Part shown: positions 9,024-18,523 of the stretch, one piece after another
How positions within the stretch are numbered: position 1 is the first letter of the stretch
Layout: the number at the start of each line of letters is the position of its first letter
Assembly (NCBI GenBank): GCA_000828975.1
Contig: AP014683.1
Coordinates: 3,212,550-3,276,549, forward strand
Length of the DNA stretch: 64,000 nt
Origin: Burkholderiales bacterium GJ-E10
GTDB lineage: Bacteria; Pseudomonadota; Gammaproteobacteria; Burkholderiales; Burkholderiaceae_F
Direction of reading: 5' to 3'
Notes under the pieces: model-generated
Told to the model about the DNA's origin: nothing
Database searches by the model: none
What the model saw: only the letters and a program-made list of their open reading frames with translations
Translations under genes and position numbers: made by a program

Positions 9024-10103
9024 ATGCATCGCATACCCGTCGATCTTGCCAGCCGGGCTTACGAAATCTTCATCGGCGCCGGTCTTCTCCCTCGCGTAGG
9101 GGAGTTCGTCGCACCGCTGCGGCCGACCTCGATCCACGTCGTCTGCACGGAGGTCGTGGCGCCGCTTTATGCGCAGACGGTCGTCGATTCCTGCAAGGCC
9201 GTCGCGCCGACCCATCTGTGCACGATTCCCGATGGCGAATCGGTCAAGGATCTCGGCACGGTTTCGCGCGTGCTGGACGCACTCGTCGCCGCGCGCGCCG
9301 ATCGCCGCAGCGTGCTCGTCGCTTTGGGTGGCGGTGTGCTGGGAGACATCGCCGGATTTGCCGCATCGGTCTACATGCGCGGCATCCGGTTCGTCCAGGT
9401 GCCGACCACGCTGCTGGCGCAGGTCGATTCGTCGGTCGGCGGCAAGACCGGCGTCAACCATCCCGGCGGCAAGAATCTGATCGGCGCATTCCATCAGCCG
9501 AGCGCGGTGGTGTCGGATCCGGACGTCTTGCGCACCCTCCCGCCGCGCGAAGTGCGCGCCGGCATTGCGGAAGTGCTCAAGCATGGTTTGCTCGCGGACC
9601 GGGAATATTTCGACGCCACCGTCGCGGCGCTGCCGCGGCTGCTCGATGGCGATGGCGAGGCGATTGCCGAGGCGGTTGCCGGATCGTGCCGGATCAAGGC
9701 CGCGGTGGTGGGGCGCGACGAACGCGAGAGCGGCGATCGCGCGCTGCTCAATCTCGGCCATACCTTCGGTCATGCGATCGAGGTGCTGACCGGCTATGGG
9801 ACCTGGCTGCACGGCGAAGCCGTCGCCTGCGGCCTGTGCCTGGCCGCGGATCTCTCGCAGGGCCTGGGCCTGATCGGTCGCGACGCGGTCGACGAAGTGG
9901 CGGCGGCGGTCGTCAAGGCCGGTTTGCCGGCGCGCATTCCCGGCATTTCCTGCGCGGCGGCGATGGAGTCGATGCGCTCGGACAAGAAGGCGTTCGCCGG
10001 CAAGATCGATTTCGTCGTGCTCGAGCGCATCGGACAGGCGGTGCGGCGACAGGCTCCGGACGACCTCGTCGAGGCGACCTTGCGCGGCGGCGGGTTCGTA
10101 TGA
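9024..10103 (+). CDS. aroB: 3-Dehydroquinate synthase
   Basis: This NAD-dependent, metal-dependent enzyme makes 3-dehydroquinate from DAHP. The 359-aa product has the nucleotide motif [13 protein letters not shown], the substrate-binding segment [14 protein letters not shown], and metal ligands in [12 protein letters not shown] plus the His of WLHGEAVA. I chose the ATG at 9024, which gives [15 protein letters not shown], the expected N terminus. A TACAAT hexamer 6 bases before the ATG could be a -10 box for a nearly leaderless message. The stop overlaps the next gene (ATGA). Confidence 0.95.
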   Translation: MHRIPVDLASRAYEIFIGAGLLPRVGEFVAPLRPTSIHVVCTEVVAPLYAQTVVDSCKAVAPTHLCTIPDGESVKDLGTVSRVLDALVAARADRRSVLVALGGGVLGDIAGFAASVYMRGIRFVQVPTTLLAQVDSSVGGKTGVNHPGGKNLIGAFHQPSAVVSDPDVLRTLPPREVRAGIAEVLKHGLLADREYFDATVAALPRLLDGDGEAIAEAVAGSCRIKAAVVGRDERESGDRALLNLGHTFGHAIEVLTGYGTWLHGEAVACGLCLAADLSQGLGLIGRDAVDEVAAAVVKAGLPARIPGISCAAAMESMRSDKKAFAGKIDFVVLERIGQAVRRQAPDDLVEATLRGGGFV

Positions 10104-11260
10104 CGTCCGCGGTCGTCCCCTTTTCCGTCGCCGACCACGAAGCGGGGCTGGCCCGATATGCCGCCCGTTCGGACGCGACACGGGGGCGTGTGCATGCCGA
10201 GGATCCTCCGGCATCGCGGACCCAGTTCCAGCGCGATCGCGACCGGATCATCCATTCGACGGCATTCCGGCGTCTCGAGTACAAGACCCAGGTCTTCGTC
10301 AACCACGAAGGCGATCTCTTCCGTACGCGCCTGACCCATTCGCTCGAGGTGGCGCAGATCGCCCGTTCGGTGGCACGCAGCCTGCGCGTCAACGAGGATC
10401 TGGTCGAGGCGATTTCCCTCGCGCACGATCTCGGCCATACGCCCTTCGGCCACGCCGGGCAGGACGCCCTCAACGAGTGCATGCGGCCGTTCGGCGGATT
10501 CGAACACAACCTGCAGTCGTTGCGGGTCGTCGACGTCCTCGAGGAGCGCTACGGCGCATTCGACGGCTTGAACCTCTGCTTCGAGACGCGCGAGGGCATC
10601 CTCAAGCATTGCTCTCCCGACAATGCGCGCCAGCTCGGCGCGGTTGCAGAGCGCTTCCTGCTGCGCCGGCAGTCGACGATCGAAGCGCAGATCGCGAACC
10701 TCGCCGACGAGATCGCCTACAACAATCACGACATCGACGACGGCCTCCGATCCGGCCTGCTGCAGCCCGAACGCCTCGACGAGGTGCCGCTGTATGCCCG
10801 CCACCGGGAAGCGGTGATGGCCGGGATGCCGGGAATCAGTCCGCGCCGGGCCGTCCATGAAACCGTGCGCCACATCATCGACACCCTGGTCCGCGACCTG
10901 ACCCAGGAAACCGCCCGGCGCATCGACGAGGCACGCCCGACGAGCGTCGACGAGGTACGCAACGCAGCGCCCCTGGTCGCGTTCTCGGGTTCCGTTCGCG
11001 ACGAGCAGGACGAACTCAAGTCGTTCCTGTTCGCGAACCTGTACCGTCATCCGCAAGTGATGCGCATGACGATGAAGGCCCGCCGCATCGTCGGCGATCT
11101 GTTCGCGGCGTTCCAGGAGGAACCCCGTCTGCTTCCGGTGGAGCACTGCGAACGTGTGCAGCGCGAGGGGCCGAGGGCGATCGCCGACTACATCGCCGGG
11201 ATGACCGACCGCTACGCGATCCGGGAGCATCGGCGGCTCTTCGCCATTGGCGAGTTCTAG
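10100..11260 (+). CDS. dgt: Deoxyguanosinetriphosphate triphosphohydrolase-like protein
   Basis: This HD-domain enzyme hydrolyses dNTPs to the deoxynucleoside and triphosphate. The 386-aa product carries the family N-terminal segment [21 protein letters not shown] and a metal-binding HD motif: [11 protein letters not shown], then [12 protein letters not shown] and a later conserved Asp in [11 protein letters not shown]. It belongs to the shorter dGTPase-like subfamily common downstream of aroB. The ATG overlaps the aroB stop by four bases. Confidence 0.92.
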   Translation: MTSAVVPFSVADHEAGLARYAARSDATRGRVHAEDPPASRTQFQRDRDRIIHSTAFRRLEYKTQVFVNHEGDLFRTRLTHSLEVAQIARSVARSLRVNEDLVEAISLAHDLGHTPFGHAGQDALNECMRPFGGFEHNLQSLRVVDVLEERYGAFDGLNLCFETREGILKHCSPDNARQLGAVAERFLLRRQSTIEAQIANLADEIAYNNHDIDDGLRSGLLQPERLDEVPLYARHREAVMAGMPGISPRRAVHETVRHIIDTLVRDLTQETARRIDEARPTSVDEVRNAAPLVAFSGSVRDEQDELKSFLFANLYRHPQVMRMTMKARRIVGDLFAAFQEEPRLLPVEHCERVQREGPRAIADYIAGMTDRYAIREHRRLFAIGEF

Positions 11261-11283
11261 TTTCGGCGCTCCCCGCGTTTCCC

Positions 11284-11982
11284 GTGGCCCGCCTGTCGCG
11301 CTTGTCGATTCCGGGATTTCCGCACCACGTCGTGCAGCGTGCGATCGACCGCCGCACGGCCTTTCTCGACGAAGCGGATTTCCGCGCCATGCTCGGCGAT
11401 CTTGCCGACGCCTGCGATCAGGAGGCCGTGTCGGTGCATGCCTATGTCCTGATGCCGGATCATTTCCATCTCGTCTGCACGCCGGAAGGCCCGAGTTCGC
11501 TGAGCCGCGCCATGCAGGCGGTCGGCCGTCGGTACGTCCGCCGGTTCAATCGGCGCCATGCGCGCAATGGGGCGTTGTGGGAGGGACGGTTTCGTTGCAC
11601 CGTGCTCGATGCCGACGACTATCTCCTGGACGTCATGCGGTACGTCGAAACCGAGCCGGCGCGCTCCGCGCTCCTGGGCGATGCTGCGGCGTATCCATGG
11701 TCCAGCATGGCGCATCACCTGGGGATGCGTGTCGATCCCTTGATCCGGGACGCGCCGCGGTTCTGGGCGCTGGGCAACACGCCCTTCGAGCGGCAGGCGG
11801 CATACGGCAGGTTATGCGCGGTGCCGATGGATGCCGAGCGCATGCAGCGGATCCGGGAAGCGACCCATCACGGCTGGCCCTTGGGATCGCCGCAGTTCGT
11901 CGCAGGCCTGGCCGAAAAGACCTCGCGGCGGCTGACGCCGATGACGCCCGGCCGGCCGCGCCTCCGGGAGCCGGGGTCATGA
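11284..11982 (+). CDS. REP-associated tyrosine transposase (RAYT, Y1 family)
   Basis: This 232-aa product resembles the single-domain HUH transposases related to IS200/IS605 that mobilise REP palindromes and are often fixed single-copy chromosomal genes. It shows the start ARLSRLSIPGFPHHVVQR, the metal-binding HFH in VLMPDHFHLV, a NGALWEGRF segment, and a likely catalytic Tyr in DVMRYVETEPAR. It begins at a GTG 24 bases after dgt, and its stop overlaps the start of the next gene. A 10-bp-stem hairpin that may be a REP-like substrate lies at 13292-13315. Confidence 0.88.
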   Translation: MARLSRLSIPGFPHHVVQRAIDRRTAFLDEADFRAMLGDLADACDQEAVSVHAYVLMPDHFHLVCTPEGPSSLSRAMQAVGRRYVRRFNRRHARNGALWEGRFRCTVLDADDYLLDVMRYVETEPARSALLGDAAAYPWSSMAHHLGMRVDPLIRDAPRFWALGNTPFERQAAYGRLCAVPMDAERMQRIREATHHGWPLGSPQFVAGLAEKTSRRLTPMTPGRPRLREPGS

Positions 11983-13355
11983 ACGCGGGCCGGCCGCCGC
12001 CGCGCGCGCCCGCATGGCTTCAGCGCTTTGCGCCGCCCCCGACCGACCTGCTGCAGGATCCGCTGTACCGCCGGCTCTGGTCTTCGATCCTGCTCAGCGC
12101 CTTCGCCAACCAGATCATCCTGCTGGCGATTCCCCTGACCGCCGCCACGCTTCTGGGCGCAAGCCCCACCCAGATGGGATGGCTGACGGCGATGGAGACG
12201 GTTCCGTTCGCGCTGTTTTCGCTCCCGGTGGGCGTGTGGCTCGATCGCGTGCGCAAACTGCCGGTGTACGTGGCGGGCGAATTGCTGCTGGGACTGGCGG
12301 TGGGCACGGTCCCGTTGGCGTGGCACCGGGGTTGGCTGGCGATGCCGTGGCTCTATTTCGTGGCCTTCGTGCTCGGCGCGATCTACACGACCTCGGGCAG
12401 CGCGGGGCAGATCGTGCTGACCCAGATCGTGCCTCGCGACCGGCTGGTCGAGGCGCACGCGAAAAACGCGCTGGCGTACTCGACGTCCGAAGTGGCGGGG
12501 CCGGCGGCGGCCGGCGCCCTGATCAAGCTGACGGGAGCACCGCTGGCGTTGCTCGCCGACGTCGTGTTGCTATTGGGGTCGGCGGCGATCCTGCGTGGCA
12601 TCCGCGTGCAGGAAGGCGAGCGGCATCCGGGCCGGCACTTCTGGCGATCGATGCGGGCCGGTCTGGGGTTCGTGGCGACACACCGCCTGCTGGTCGCGAT
12701 GGCGATTTTCGTCGGCGGCTTTCAGTTCTGCTATCAGGGCGCCCTGGTCGTGCAGATCCTCTTTGCGACCCGCGTGCTGGGCCTGTCGGGAAACCAGGTC
12801 GGGCTGTGCTACGTCGCCCTCGGTGTCGGGACGGTCGTGGCGAGCTCGCTCGGGCACCGCATCGCCGAACGCATCGGACCCGGACCGGCGCTGCTGCTCG
12901 GCATCGCAATCTGCGGGGTCGGCTGGAGCCTGCTGGCGGCGGCGCCGACGGGTGCGGCCGGCGTCCTGGCCTTCACGGTCACCCTGAGCTGCTTCGGCGC
13001 CGGCGCGGTGCTGCTGTTCATCAACTTCCTGGCCTTGCGGCAGGCGGTGACGCCGACCCCCATGCTGGGGCGCATGACCACCACGATGCGCTGGCTGATC
13101 CTGGTTCCCGGGATCCCTGGTGCCTTGGCAAGCGGCTGGATCGGCCAGCATGTCGGCCTGCGCACGGCGCTGGCGGTGTTCGGCATTCTTGCTCTGACCC
13201 TGGCGGCATTGGGGTACCGCCATCCCGTCCTGCGCACGACCCGCCGTCTTCCCGTCATCGATCATGACATGACGAATGCAGAAGCCGCCCCCCCTCTCCC
13301 GCACGCGGGAGAGGGCGGGGGTGACGGTGCGCGCAGATCAGCGAGTTCGGCATAG
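11979..13355 (+). CDS. MFS transporter
   Basis: The 458-aa membrane protein has about 11-12 hydrophobic helices and the MFS signature between helices 2 and 3 (LPVGVWLDRVRKLPVY). It resembles the MFS_3 / enterobactin-exporter-like group, so drug or siderophore export is plausible but the substrate is not evident. The ATG overlaps the RAYT stop (ATGA). The last 20 or so residues are encoded by a hairpin repeat (13292-13315), so the C terminus may have been extended by it. The gene converges on, and overlaps by 18 bases, the amidotransferase gene on the other strand. Confidence 0.85.
   Translation: MNAGRPPPRAPAWLQRFAPPPTDLLQDPLYRRLWSSILLSAFANQIILLAIPLTAATLLGASPTQMGWLTAMETVPFALFSLPVGVWLDRVRKLPVYVAGELLLGLAVGTVPLAWHRGWLAMPWLYFVAFVLGAIYTTSGSAGQIVLTQIVPRDRLVEAHAKNALAYSTSEVAGPAAAGALIKLTGAPLALLADVVLLLGSAAILRGIRVQEGERHPGRHFWRSMRAGLGFVATHRLLVAMAIFVGGFQFCYQGALVVQILFATRVLGLSGNQVGLCYVALGVGTVVASSLGHRIAERIGPGPALLLGIAICGVGWSLLAAAPTGAAGVLAFTVTLSCFGAGAVLLFINFLALRQAVTPTPMLGRMTTTMRWLILVPGIPGALASGWIGQHVGLRTALAVFGILALTLAALGYRHPVLRTTRRLPVIDHDMTNAEAAPPLPHAGEGGGDGARRSASSA
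13292..13315. repeat. REP-like palindrome at the 3' end of the MFS gene
   Basis: CCCTCTCCCG and CGGGAGAGGG form a perfect 10-bp stem with loop CACG. This kind of CCCTCTCCC...GGGAGAGGG palindrome is common between proteobacterial genes. It may serve as a bidirectional transcript end for the convergent genes, or as a REP substrate of the neighbouring RAYT. I saw no second copy in the window. Confidence 0.6.
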
Positions 13356-14039
13356 CAGGTACTCCAACACGCTTCCCATCAAGGCATCGATCTCTTCATA
13401 TCGTTGCGAGGACCGGATCGCCTCCGCGCTCTGGATCGTCGGGACGCCGGGAATCAGCTCGTTCGCACAGCCTTCCATCAATGCCTGTGCGCTGGCCGGC
13501 GTCGTTTCCAGATGGAACTGCAATCCGATCACCCGCGCCCCAAACTGAAACGCCTGGTGCGCGCAGTGCGCCGATCGTGCCAGATGAATCGCGCCGGGTG
13601 GCAGGGCGAAGGTTTCCCCGTGCCAGTGGAACGCCCAGAACCGGTCGGGAAAACGGAAGGTGTCGGCGCCCGCCGGCGGCGGCACTCCCTCGACCGGGAA
13701 CCAGCCGATTTCCGGAACGGGATTGCGGGTCACGCGCGCTCCGAGCGCGTCGGCAATCAGCTGCGCCCCGAGGCAGATGCCGAGCACGGCCGTTCCCCCA
13801 TCGATCGCTGCGCGCAGGAATTGCTTCTCCGGGCGCAGCCACGGCAGGTGCGCCTCGTCGTTGACGCTCATCGACCCGCCCATGGCGATGAGGAGATCCG
13901 CATCGCTTGACGCCGGCAGCGCCGGATCCTCATAGAGCCGCGTCGTGCGGATCTCCGCGCCCAGCGCGGCAAGACGCGGCGCCATGCTGCCGATGCCCTC
14001 GAAGGGTTCGTGTTGCAGGACGTGGATTCGAAGGGTCAT
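13338..14039 (-). CDS. Class I glutamine amidotransferase (GMP synthase-like)
   Basis: The 233-aa protein is a stand-alone GATase1 domain. The nucleophile elbow is GICLGAQLIADALG (Cys at about residue 94), and the catalytic His and Glu are in LQFHLETT. It also has the FAFHWHGETF-like segment (FWAFHWHGETFALP) seen in YfeJ/GuaA-like stand-alone amidotransferases. No acceptor domain is attached, and the acceptor substrate is unknown. It lies 36 bases downstream of selD on the same strand and could share its transcript. Confidence 0.88.
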   Translation of the reverse strand: MTLRIHVLQHEPFEGIGSMAPRLAALGAEIRTTRLYEDPALPASSDADLLIAMGGSMSVNDEAHLPWLRPEKQFLRAAIDGGTAVLGICLGAQLIADALGARVTRNPVPEIGWFPVEGVPPPAGADTFRFPDRFWAFHWHGETFALPPGAIHLARSAHCAHQAFQFGARVIGLQFHLETTPASAQALMEGCANELIPGVPTIQSAEAIRSSQRYEEIDALMGSVLEYLLCRTR

Positions 14040-14075
14040 GGCGTAGTGCCGCCTTTCGGTTGGAAACGCTGCCGG

Positions 14076-15143
14076 TCAGGCCGTTGCGCATGCGATGGTC
14101 AGCTTCCCCGGGCCGACCTCGTCCAGGACTTCGCCGCACTCGACCGCCGCCTCGAATCCGTGCTTGCGGAAAACCGCCAGCACCCGATCCACCGCCGACG
14201 GCGCGCAGCTCACGAGCAGACCGCCGCTGGTCTGGGGGTCGGTGAGCAGCGCGCGGTCGACCTCGGAAAACCCGGCGGGCAAGTGCACGTCCGCGCCGTA
14301 GCTCGCCCAATTGCGCGCCGACGCGCCGGTGGTGTGTCCCTGCTGCGCCAGGTCTCGCACCCCTGGCAGCAAGGGTACGCGCGCCCAGTCGATCCGCACC
14401 GGGTGGTGGGCGCCGCGCGCCAGTTCGAGCGCGTGTCCCGCAAGGCCGAATCCGGTGACATCCGAGAGCGCATGCACGCCATCGATTTCCGCGAGTTCGG
14501 GGCCGGGCGTATTCAAGCGCGTGGTGGTTTCGATCATGCGTGCGTAGGCGTCTGCCGGCAAGGCGTCCTTCTTCAGGGCTGCCGAATACACGCCCACGCC
14601 CAGCGGCTTGCCCAGCACGATCCGGTCGCCCGGACGGGCGCCGCTGTTGCGCTGGACGCGGTCCGGGTGCACGAGGCCGAGCGCCACCAGGCCGTAGATC
14701 GGTTCCACCGAATCGATGGTGTGCCCGCCCGCGATCGGGATCCCGGCCGCACGGCACACCTGCTGTCCACCCTCGAGGATCCCCCGGATCGTTGCCACCG
14801 GCAGTTCCTTGATCGGCATGGCGACGATGGCCAGCGCGAAAATGGGTCGCGCGCCCATCGCATAGATGTCGGAGATCGCGTTGGTCGCTGCGATGCGGCC
14901 GAAATCGAAGGGGTCGTCGACGATCGGCATGAAGAAGTCGGTCGTCGCGACGATGGCCTGTTCCTCATTGAGGCGGTAGACCGCCGCGTCGTCGGACGTT
15001 TCGATCCCGACCAGCAGCTCGGGGGGAATCGGCATCTGCACGGTGTCGCGCAGGATCTCGGAGAGCACCCCCGGCGCGATCTTGCAGCCGCAGCCGCCGC
15101 CGTGCGACAGGGAGGTCAGGCGGGGCGGATGGTTTTCGCTCAC
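14076..15143 (-). CDS. selD: Selenide, water dikinase (SelD/SenC)
   Basis: This enzyme makes selenophosphate from selenide and ATP. The 355-aa product has the glycine-rich active-site loop SHGGGCGCKIAPG, with Cys18 (not Sec) and Lys21 in the catalytic positions, followed by ATP-binding segments ETSDDAAVY and ATTDFFMPIVDDPFDFG. The start is a GTG overlapping the stop of the upstream gene (GTGA), with AGGA about 9 bases before it. An in-frame ATG at 15176 would lie within the upstream gene. Coupling to a SenB-like gene suggests that selenophosphate feeds selenosugar synthesis, alone or in addition to tRNA selenation. Confidence 0.94.
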   Translation of the reverse strand: MSENHPPRLTSLSHGGGCGCKIAPGVLSEILRDTVQMPIPPELLVGIETSDDAAVYRLNEEQAIVATTDFFMPIVDDPFDFGRIAATNAISDIYAMGARPIFALAIVAMPIKELPVATIRGILEGGQQVCRAAGIPIAGGHTIDSVEPIYGLVALGLVHPDRVQRNSGARPGDRIVLGKPLGVGVYSAALKKDALPADAYARMIETTTRLNTPGPELAEIDGVHALSDVTGFGLAGHALELARGAHHPVRIDWARVPLLPGVRDLAQQGHTTGASARNWASYGADVHLPAGFSEVDRALLTDPQTSGGLLVSCAPSAVDRVLAVFRKHGFEAAVECGEVLDEVGPGKLTIACATA

Positions 15144-16132
15144 GAAACGTTTCCTTCCATGCGATGTTGCAGACATTGCGCCACCAGGCGGCGAAGTCGG
15201 CGTTGTTCCTCGGCCGGCTCGAATCGCGGCGCGCGCAGGTGGCCCTCGCGCGCCAGTTCCGCCAGCCACTCCGGTTCGTCGCGGCAGCGCACGAGCAGGT
15301 TCCGCAGGGCCGCGGCGTCGCCGACCGGGAAATATCCGGCATAGTCCCTGCCCAGCATACCGACATTTCCCGGAATGTCGGACGCAAGCACGGGGGTGCC
15401 GCTGCGGATCGCCTCGAGGATCACGTGCGCGCCGCCCTCCATCCGACTGGGATGGACGAGCACATGCGCGCGCTGGATGCGCCGTAACGTTTCCCGGTGC
15501 GGCAGCGCGCCCAGCCAGCGGTACGCGGGACATTCCGCCATGGCCGCGCGCGCCTGGCTCTCCAGGTCCGGGCTCAGGGCCGCACCGATGTGGTCGAGCG
15601 CGATGTCGCGACGGTCGCGCAGCAGGCGGGCCGCCGCGAAATAGGTCTGCGGCGATTTTTCGTCGCGCAGATGTCCGACCATCAGCGCGCGCAGACGTAC
15701 CGAGGTCTTGGCCAGCGTCGCGCGTTTGCCGCCGGACTGATAGATCACGGAGGTCCTGGCGCGCAGCGCCGCAGGCAGCGCGTCCGCGCCGTTCTCCTGC
15801 AGGACGATCAGCGCATCGGCGCGTTGCAGTGAATGCTGCGCGCTTTCGTCGTGATGAATGTCGCGGTAGAGATCCGTTCCGGTGAGTGCGACGATCAGCG
15901 GGCCGGCACGGTGCGCGTCGCGCGCTGCAGCCCAGGCGGCGATGGACGGCGCCGAGCGGCGGGCGTGCAGCGCGATGAGCACATCGACCGGCTCGCCCCG
16001 CCAGGTCTGCAGGATCTGCGTGCGGAATTGCGGCGCCAGCATCCGCGCCCAACGTACGGCGGTGCGCCAGTTGCCGTTGTTCGTTTCCGGCGCGGCGGGA
16101 GTTACGATGCCGACGGTGAGGCGGGGGTGCAT
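15140..16132 (-). CDS. senB: SenB-like selenosugar synthase (GT-B glycosyltransferase)
   Basis: The 330-aa protein is a GT4-like glycosyltransferase of the TIGR04348 type, beginning MHPRLTVGIVTPAAPETNNG; that N-terminal motif is characteristic of the group found next to selD. The C-terminal nucleotide-sugar domain has HPSRMEGGAHVILEAIRSG. In characterised selenoneine pathways SenB makes a selenosugar from selenophosphate and a UDP-sugar. Here it is translationally coupled to selD, which fits that role. No senA (EgtB-like) gene is in the window, so the end product is unknown. The assignment rests on motif memory and context, not a search. Confidence 0.8.
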   Translation of the reverse strand: MHPRLTVGIVTPAAPETNNGNWRTAVRWARMLAPQFRTQILQTWRGEPVDVLIALHARRSAPSIAAWAAARDAHRAGPLIVALTGTDLYRDIHHDESAQHSLQRADALIVLQENGADALPAALRARTSVIYQSGGKRATLAKTSVRLRALMVGHLRDEKSPQTYFAAARLLRDRRDIALDHIGAALSPDLESQARAAMAECPAYRWLGALPHRETLRRIQRAHVLVHPSRMEGGAHVILEAIRSGTPVLASDIPGNVGMLGRDYAGYFPVGDAAALRNLLVRCRDEPEWLAELAREGHLRAPRFEPAEEQRRLRRLVAQCLQHRMEGNVS

Positions 16133-16352
16133 GGCGCGGTTTATAGCGCATGGTGCCAGCGGCTGCGGGCGCCGGAAGGCGCTCGGTAGTCCCCCCGCGG
16201 GATGACCATGCGACAGCCATGGTTCTCCTGCCCGATGGGATTGCACCGGAGTACGCTGTCCGCTCGCCGTCGGAATTGGCGGCGGCGAAGAGCTGCAAGC
16301 CGCATGCAATGCGGGTTGCTGCACGATGAACGCCTTCCAGAGGAGCACCAGC

Positions 16353-16808
16353 ATGAACGGAATCCTTCGAAGTAGCCGTTTCCCCTTTTCCGCCGTCGCG
16401 TCCGCCGCCTTGGCGATTTCGTTGGCCGGCGGGTTCGCATTGCAGCCCGGCGTCGCGCTTGCCGCGCAATCGCAGGTCGTTCTGAGCGGCGCGCAGGAAG
16501 TGCCGCCGGTCCATACCGCGGCATCCGGGCACGGAACGATCACGGTCGACGACGACGGCTCGGTGCGCGGCAGCGTCATGGTGACGGGGATGGACGCCAC
16601 CATGGCGCACATCCATATCGGCGCGCCCGGCACCAACGGCCGGCACATCATCGACCTCGAAAGCAGCGGCGGCGGCACCTGGTCCGTTCCCGCGGGCGCG
16701 CGGCTCACGTCCAAGCAGATGACCGAGTACAAGGCCGGCGATCTGTACATCAACGTGCACAGCGACCAGTACATGGGCGGGGAGATCCGCGGGCAGTTGA
16801 AGCCCTGA
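16353..16808 (+). CDS. Secreted CHRD-domain protein
   Basis: The 151-aa product has a signal peptide with cleavage after about residue 35 (GVALA-AQS) and a single CHRD domain: SGAQEVPPVHTAASGHGTI at its start, then MAHIHIGAPGTNG and YINVHSDQYMGGEIRGQL at its end. CHRD domains occur in secreted or periplasmic proteins of mostly unknown role. I chose the ATG at 16353 because AGAGGAG lies 7 bases upstream; an ATG at 16326 lacks such a site. The 220 bases between senB and this gene show no other gene. Confidence 0.88.
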   Translation: MNGILRSSRFPFSAVASAALAISLAGGFALQPGVALAAQSQVVLSGAQEVPPVHTAASGHGTITVDDDGSVRGSVMVTGMDATMAHIHIGAPGTNGRHIIDLESSGGGTWSVPAGARLTSKQMTEYKAGDLYINVHSDQYMGGEIRGQLKP

Positions 16809-16850
16809 GAAGGGTTTTCGACCCAGGAGCGTGCGGGGCGTCATGACGCT

Positions 16851-16875
16851 GCGGGCGGACCGGACGTCCGCCCGC
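16851..16875 (+). terminator. GC hairpin between CHRD gene and DUF815 gene
   Basis: GCGGGCGGAC and GTCCGCCCGC form a perfect 10-bp stem with a 5-base loop, 43 bases after the CHRD stop. There is no T tract, so it is only a possible transcript end. Confidence 0.35.
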
Positions 16876-17214
16876 GCGCGGGTCGGGCTGGGCCGGCCGG
16901 GATTTGTGGTATCAACTTCTCCAGGGTGCTCAAGGAGAAGAAATGGATCCGCTCGACCGTCTCAACCGCTGGCTCGATCACTGGGCGCCGGTGCCCGCTG
17001 CGCCGGACTGGAGCGCGCACGCATTTCACTGGCGCAAACGCCGGTTCCTCGGCGCGGAAAGCGGTGAACTCGTCGCGGTGGACCGCATCGCGCGCATCGA
17101 AGCGGGAGATCTGCTCGGGGTCGACGTCCAGAAGGCCGCGATTCTCCGCAACACCGAGCAGTTCGTGCGCGGACTGCCGGCGAATCATGTGCTGCTTATA
17201 TGGACGCCTCCCTT

Positions 17215-17497
17215 GTGTCAAGCGAAGTCTTGAAGTTCTGGTATGGCGGTTCAACTGCGGTCTTATATCCGGCCTGTTCGTGCGGTTCGGATGTAATTCC
17301 GCCGCTGGCCTTGATGGTCATTCGCGAGGTCGGATCCCATCTCACCACAGGGCTTTGCGTGAAGCTTGCCCGAGCAGCGCATCGGATTTTCCGACCCACG
17401 GTCTGGCCGCTTGCCATCACCTCGTCAACTTCTCTCGCACACTCGTTTTGGCATCTGCCATTGTTTGTTGGTTATTTACCCTTCGGGGAAGCCGTAT
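17215..17497 (-). ncRNA. Predicted bridge/seek RNA of the IS1111 element
   Basis: The stretch between the recombinase stop and the element end has no reading frame worth calling. Read on the minus strand it contains, in order, GCTGCTC (17378-17372), GGTGAG (17346-17341), ACCATC (17318-17313) and ATATAAG (17268-17262). The first pair matches the two sides of the target site (GCTGCTCACC) and the second pair matches the two element ends (ACCATCT and CTTATAT). A target loop followed by a donor loop is the layout known for bridge RNAs, and in the IS1111 subgroup this RNA lies downstream of the recombinase. RNA ends are not determined. Confidence 0.6.
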
Positions 17498-18523
17498 TCA
17501 GGCCGCCACGGGTGCGCTCGCCTTCCAGCTCGCGTCATAAGCGCGCCCGTGCCGGATTAATGCCCAGGCTGTTCTTGCAGTCTTGTTGGCCCATGCAACC
17601 GCAGCGACGTTCGTCGGTCGGCGCTCCAGGATCTTGGTGAACCATTCGGTGCGACTCTTCGATATTGCCACCGCGTGCGCACCGCTGATGAGCAGCGTGC
17701 GCAGATACGGGTCGCCGCGCTTGGTGATGCCGCCCATGCGAACCTTGCCGCCGGTCCCCTGATGACCCGGGCTCAGCCCCAGGCTGGCGGCAAACTCCCG
17801 CCCGTTGCGCCAGGCCTTGCCATCGCCCAGAACGGCCGCCAGGGCGGTCGCCCCCAAGACACCCACGCCCGGGATCTGGCGCAGCGCCTTGGCCGTCTCT
17901 GAGCTCTTTTGTACGGCGGCAATCTCGCCTTCGGCCACCTCGATGTTGTGCGCGATCTCCTTGAGCGTTCGCTGCAACTCATCGACCAGACGCACCATCA
18001 GCTCCGGCAAGCTCTCGTTAAATTGGGCGCGGCGCTCGGCCAGCACACGCAAGCCCGCATGGCGCCCTTGCGGCAGCACCACCCCGAACTCATACATCAG
18101 TCCCCGGAGCATGTTGACGGTCGCTGTCTGCGTGGTGATCCAATGCGACCTGATCCGGTGCAGCGACTGGATGGCTTGCTGGTCACAGCTCTTGATCGGA
18201 ACGCGCCGGATATCCTCGTGCGAGGCCGCGACCCAGATTGCTCGCGCATCGGCGGCATCATCCTTGTTGCCGCGCACGAACGCACGCACCTGCTTGGCGG
18301 GCAGCAACTCGGGCTCATGACCCATCGCGACAAGACGGCGGGCCCAATGGTGGGCACCCCCACAAGCCTCCATCACGATCCTGGCCGGCTGAAGCTGTGC
18401 GAAGAACTCCGAGAGCTTGGCGCGGCTGAGCTTCTTACGGTGGATCTCCCCGCTGGCGGGATCAACCCAATGAACCTGGAATACATGCTTGGCAAGATCC
18501 ACTGCATAGGTTGTAGCATCCAT
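17498..18523 (-). CDS. IS110/IS1111-family DEDD recombinase
   Basis: The 341-aa product is full length for the family. The N-terminal RuvC-like DEDD domain begins MDATTYAVDLAKHVFQVH (first Asp at about residue 9) and continues with VMEACGGAHHWARRL and NKDDAADARAIW. The C-terminal Tnp domain has the helix-hairpin-helix QIPGVGVLGATALAAVLGD and the conserved catalytic-Ser region around LGLSPGHQGTGGKVR. I chose the ATG at 18523, which has GGAGG upstream. Family knowledge predicts RNA-guided recombination with the adjacent non-coding RNA. Confidence 0.93.
   Translation of the reverse strand: MDATTYAVDLAKHVFQVHWVDPASGEIHRKKLSRAKLSEFFAQLQPARIVMEACGGAHHWARRLVAMGHEPELLPAKQVRAFVRGNKDDAADARAIWVAASHEDIRRVPIKSCDQQAIQSLHRIRSHWITTQTATVNMLRGLMYEFGVVLPQGRHAGLRVLAERRAQFNESLPELMVRLVDELQRTLKEIAHNIEVAEGEIAAVQKSSETAKALRQIPGVGVLGATALAAVLGDGKAWRNGREFAASLGLSPGHQGTGGKVRMGGITKRGDPYLRTLLISGAHAVAISKSRTEWFTKILERRPTNVAAVAWANKTARTAWALIRHGRAYDASWKASAPVAA

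Noticed and set aside
14076..16844. A single 922-aa frame covering selD and sequence upstream
   Set aside because: Only the part up to 15143 is SelD; the upstream part is out of frame with the real glycosyltransferase gene and has no homology of its own.
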